NCBI GenBank assembly: GCA_039715055.1
Contig: JBDLID010000145.1
Location: 1-7,172, forward strand
Reading direction: 5' to 3'
Length of the DNA stretch: 7,172 nucleotides
DNA from: JBDLID01 sp039715055
Lineage (GTDB): Bacteria > Desulfobacterota > Desulfobulbia > Desulfobulbales > Desulfocapsaceae
A program made the translations under genes and the position numbers. Below, piece after piece: positions 6,322-7,172 of this stretch (within the stretch, counting starts at the first letter, position 1; each line of letters starts with the position of its first letter). The notes beneath the pieces are model-generated. The model was not told the origin of the DNA and searched no databases. It was given only the letters and a program-made list of their open reading frames with translations.

Positions 6322-7172
6322 CACTGCTGCTGAGATTCATCCTCTTTTTCTTCTTTTGTCCCCTCAACACTTTCCACCTTGATCCCCATCTGTCTGGCCC
6401 GCCGTTTCCACTGCCTGCGTGCCAGTTTCTGCATATCGTCTACCCGGTCGGCCTCATCGACAATTTCCATGCCGAGAAGCGTCTCGATGAGATCCTCCTG
6501 GGTGACCAGTCCTTCGGTGCCGCCGTACTGATCAAAGACGAGGGCAATGTGCGCGCGGTTGTTGAGGATGGTGTCAAAAAGCTTGTGAAGGGGCATTTCT
6601 CTGGAAACTGCGGCAATGGGCCGCTTCAGGTCAAACAGTTTTGTGTCGCCCCTGCCTCTTGCCACTTCGAGAAAGAGATCAGCCTTGAGAATAAAACCGG
6701 TGATGTCATCCTGGTTGTTCCCGTAGACCGGGATACGCGAAAAGGAAATATCTGAATGTTCCTTGAGTACATCTCCCGTTGACAGCTGCTCGTCGAGACT
6801 GAAAATCACGGTACGCGGGGTCATAATATCCTTAACCTTGATCTCCTGAAAACGCAGAAGGTTGCCGAGGATCTCGGACTCGTTTTCCTGGATAACACCC
6901 TCTCTCACTCCAAGCTTGGTCAGGGCAGTGATCTCGTCGCGGTCCACCAGAATGTTTTCCTTGCCTCTGGTCAGCATGGCGGTGAGGATCTGGGAAAGCT
7001 TGACCAAAGGGTACATGGTGACCAGGGTGACCGTGAGCAGTTTCACAACAAGCGGGGTCAATTCACGCCAGTAGAGGGCGCCGAGCGTCTTGGGCAGGAT
7101 CTCGGAAATGATGAGGATGAGCAGGGTCAGCACACCGGAGATTACACCCACGTAGGCGTCGCCAAAAATGGT
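6321..7172 (-). CDS. CNNM/DUF21-CBS domain membrane protein (hemolysin C/CorC-like), 5' end outside window
   Basis: The frame stays open to the window edge, giving 283 visible residues; the first codons read TIFGDAYVGVISG, which belong inside the DUF21 transmembrane domain, so the start lies beyond 7172. The visible membrane part includes a hydrophobic helix ending in the conserved SEILPKTLGA (about 23-32) and another at about 42-63. A CBS pair follows: VKDIMTPR to about 170, and about 184-237 with HIALVFDQYGGTEGLVT. Family members are linked to Mg2+/Co2+ or Na+ handling, with the CBS pair binding adenine nucleotides. The CorC/HlyC C-terminal domain is absent; instead a charged tail (KRRARQ... 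to ...EKEDESQQQ) ends the protein. The shorter form without that domain is known in the family. It overlaps the propeller gene at TGATG, suggesting an operon. Ion specificity cannot be told from sequence. Confidence 0.92.
   Translation of the reverse strand, partial: TIFGDAYVGVISGVLTLLILIISEILPKTLGALYWRELTPLVVKLLTVTLVTMYPLVKLSQILTAMLTRGKENILVDRDEITALTKLGVREGVIQENESEILGNLLRFQEIKVKDIMTPRTVIFSLDEQLSTGDVLKEHSDISFSRIPVYGNNQDDITGFILKADLFLEVARGRGDTKLFDLKRPIAAVSREMPLHKLFDTILNNRAHIALVFDQYGGTEGLVTQEDLIETLLGMEIVDEADRVDDMQKLARRQWKRRARQMGIKVESVEGTKEEKEDESQQQ

Noticed and set aside
1..7172. CRISPR array, tRNA or rRNA gene, insertion sequence transposase
   Set aside because: No regularly spaced direct repeats, no cloverleaf with a T-arm, and no transposase motifs were seen on either strand by eye.

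Overview
The window looks like an ordinary chromosomal segment of an anaerobic, Gram-negative-type bacterium of middling G+C. The ferredoxin-nitroreductase fusion, a free-standing alanine dehydrogenase and an RsmI of usual length would fit a sulfate- or sulfur-metabolising member of the Desulfobacterota (Desulfobulbales-like). That placement is an inference from protein style, not from a marker gene. There are six genes, five complete and one cut by the right edge. I see no tRNA, rRNA, CRISPR array, transposase, phage gene or recognisable defence system.

Left part (1-2076, plus strand): after an AT-rich stretch with an imperfect inverted repeat come a short, ACT-less threonine/serine dehydratase-family PLP enzyme and, 74 bp later, rsmI (16S rRNA C1402 2'-O-methyltransferase). 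The gap between them holds a strong Shine-Dalgarno followed by a phenylalanine-rich 8-codon reading frame.

Middle (2077-4026): alanine dehydrogenase (minus strand) converges on rsmI. It is transcribed divergently from an Lrp/AsnC-family regulator across a 156-bp AT-rich intergenic region, the usual layout of a local amino-acid-responsive activator and its target. Together with the dehydratase this suggests amino-acid catabolism feeding pyruvate and 2-oxoacid pools.

Right part (4027-7172): a 312-bp spacer with four successive inverted repeats precedes a 2x[4Fe-4S] ferredoxin-nitroreductase fusion gene whose ATG lacks a visible Shine-Dalgarno. Beyond it, in a convergent gap, lies the most striking non-coding feature: a perfect 22-bp inverted repeat (5232-5253 / 5316-5337) enclosing a second hairpin, about 106 bp in all, resembling a small MITE/REP-like element or structured RNA. 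On the minus strand follow two overlapping genes: a truncated CNNM/DUF21-CBS membrane protein (runs off the right edge) and, translationally coupled to it by a TGATG overlap, a membrane-anchored TolB/PD40-like beta-propeller protein.

No clear new multi-gene system is evident. The items most worth a second look are the 5232-5337 element, the dyad cluster at 4127-4248, and the CNNM-propeller pair.
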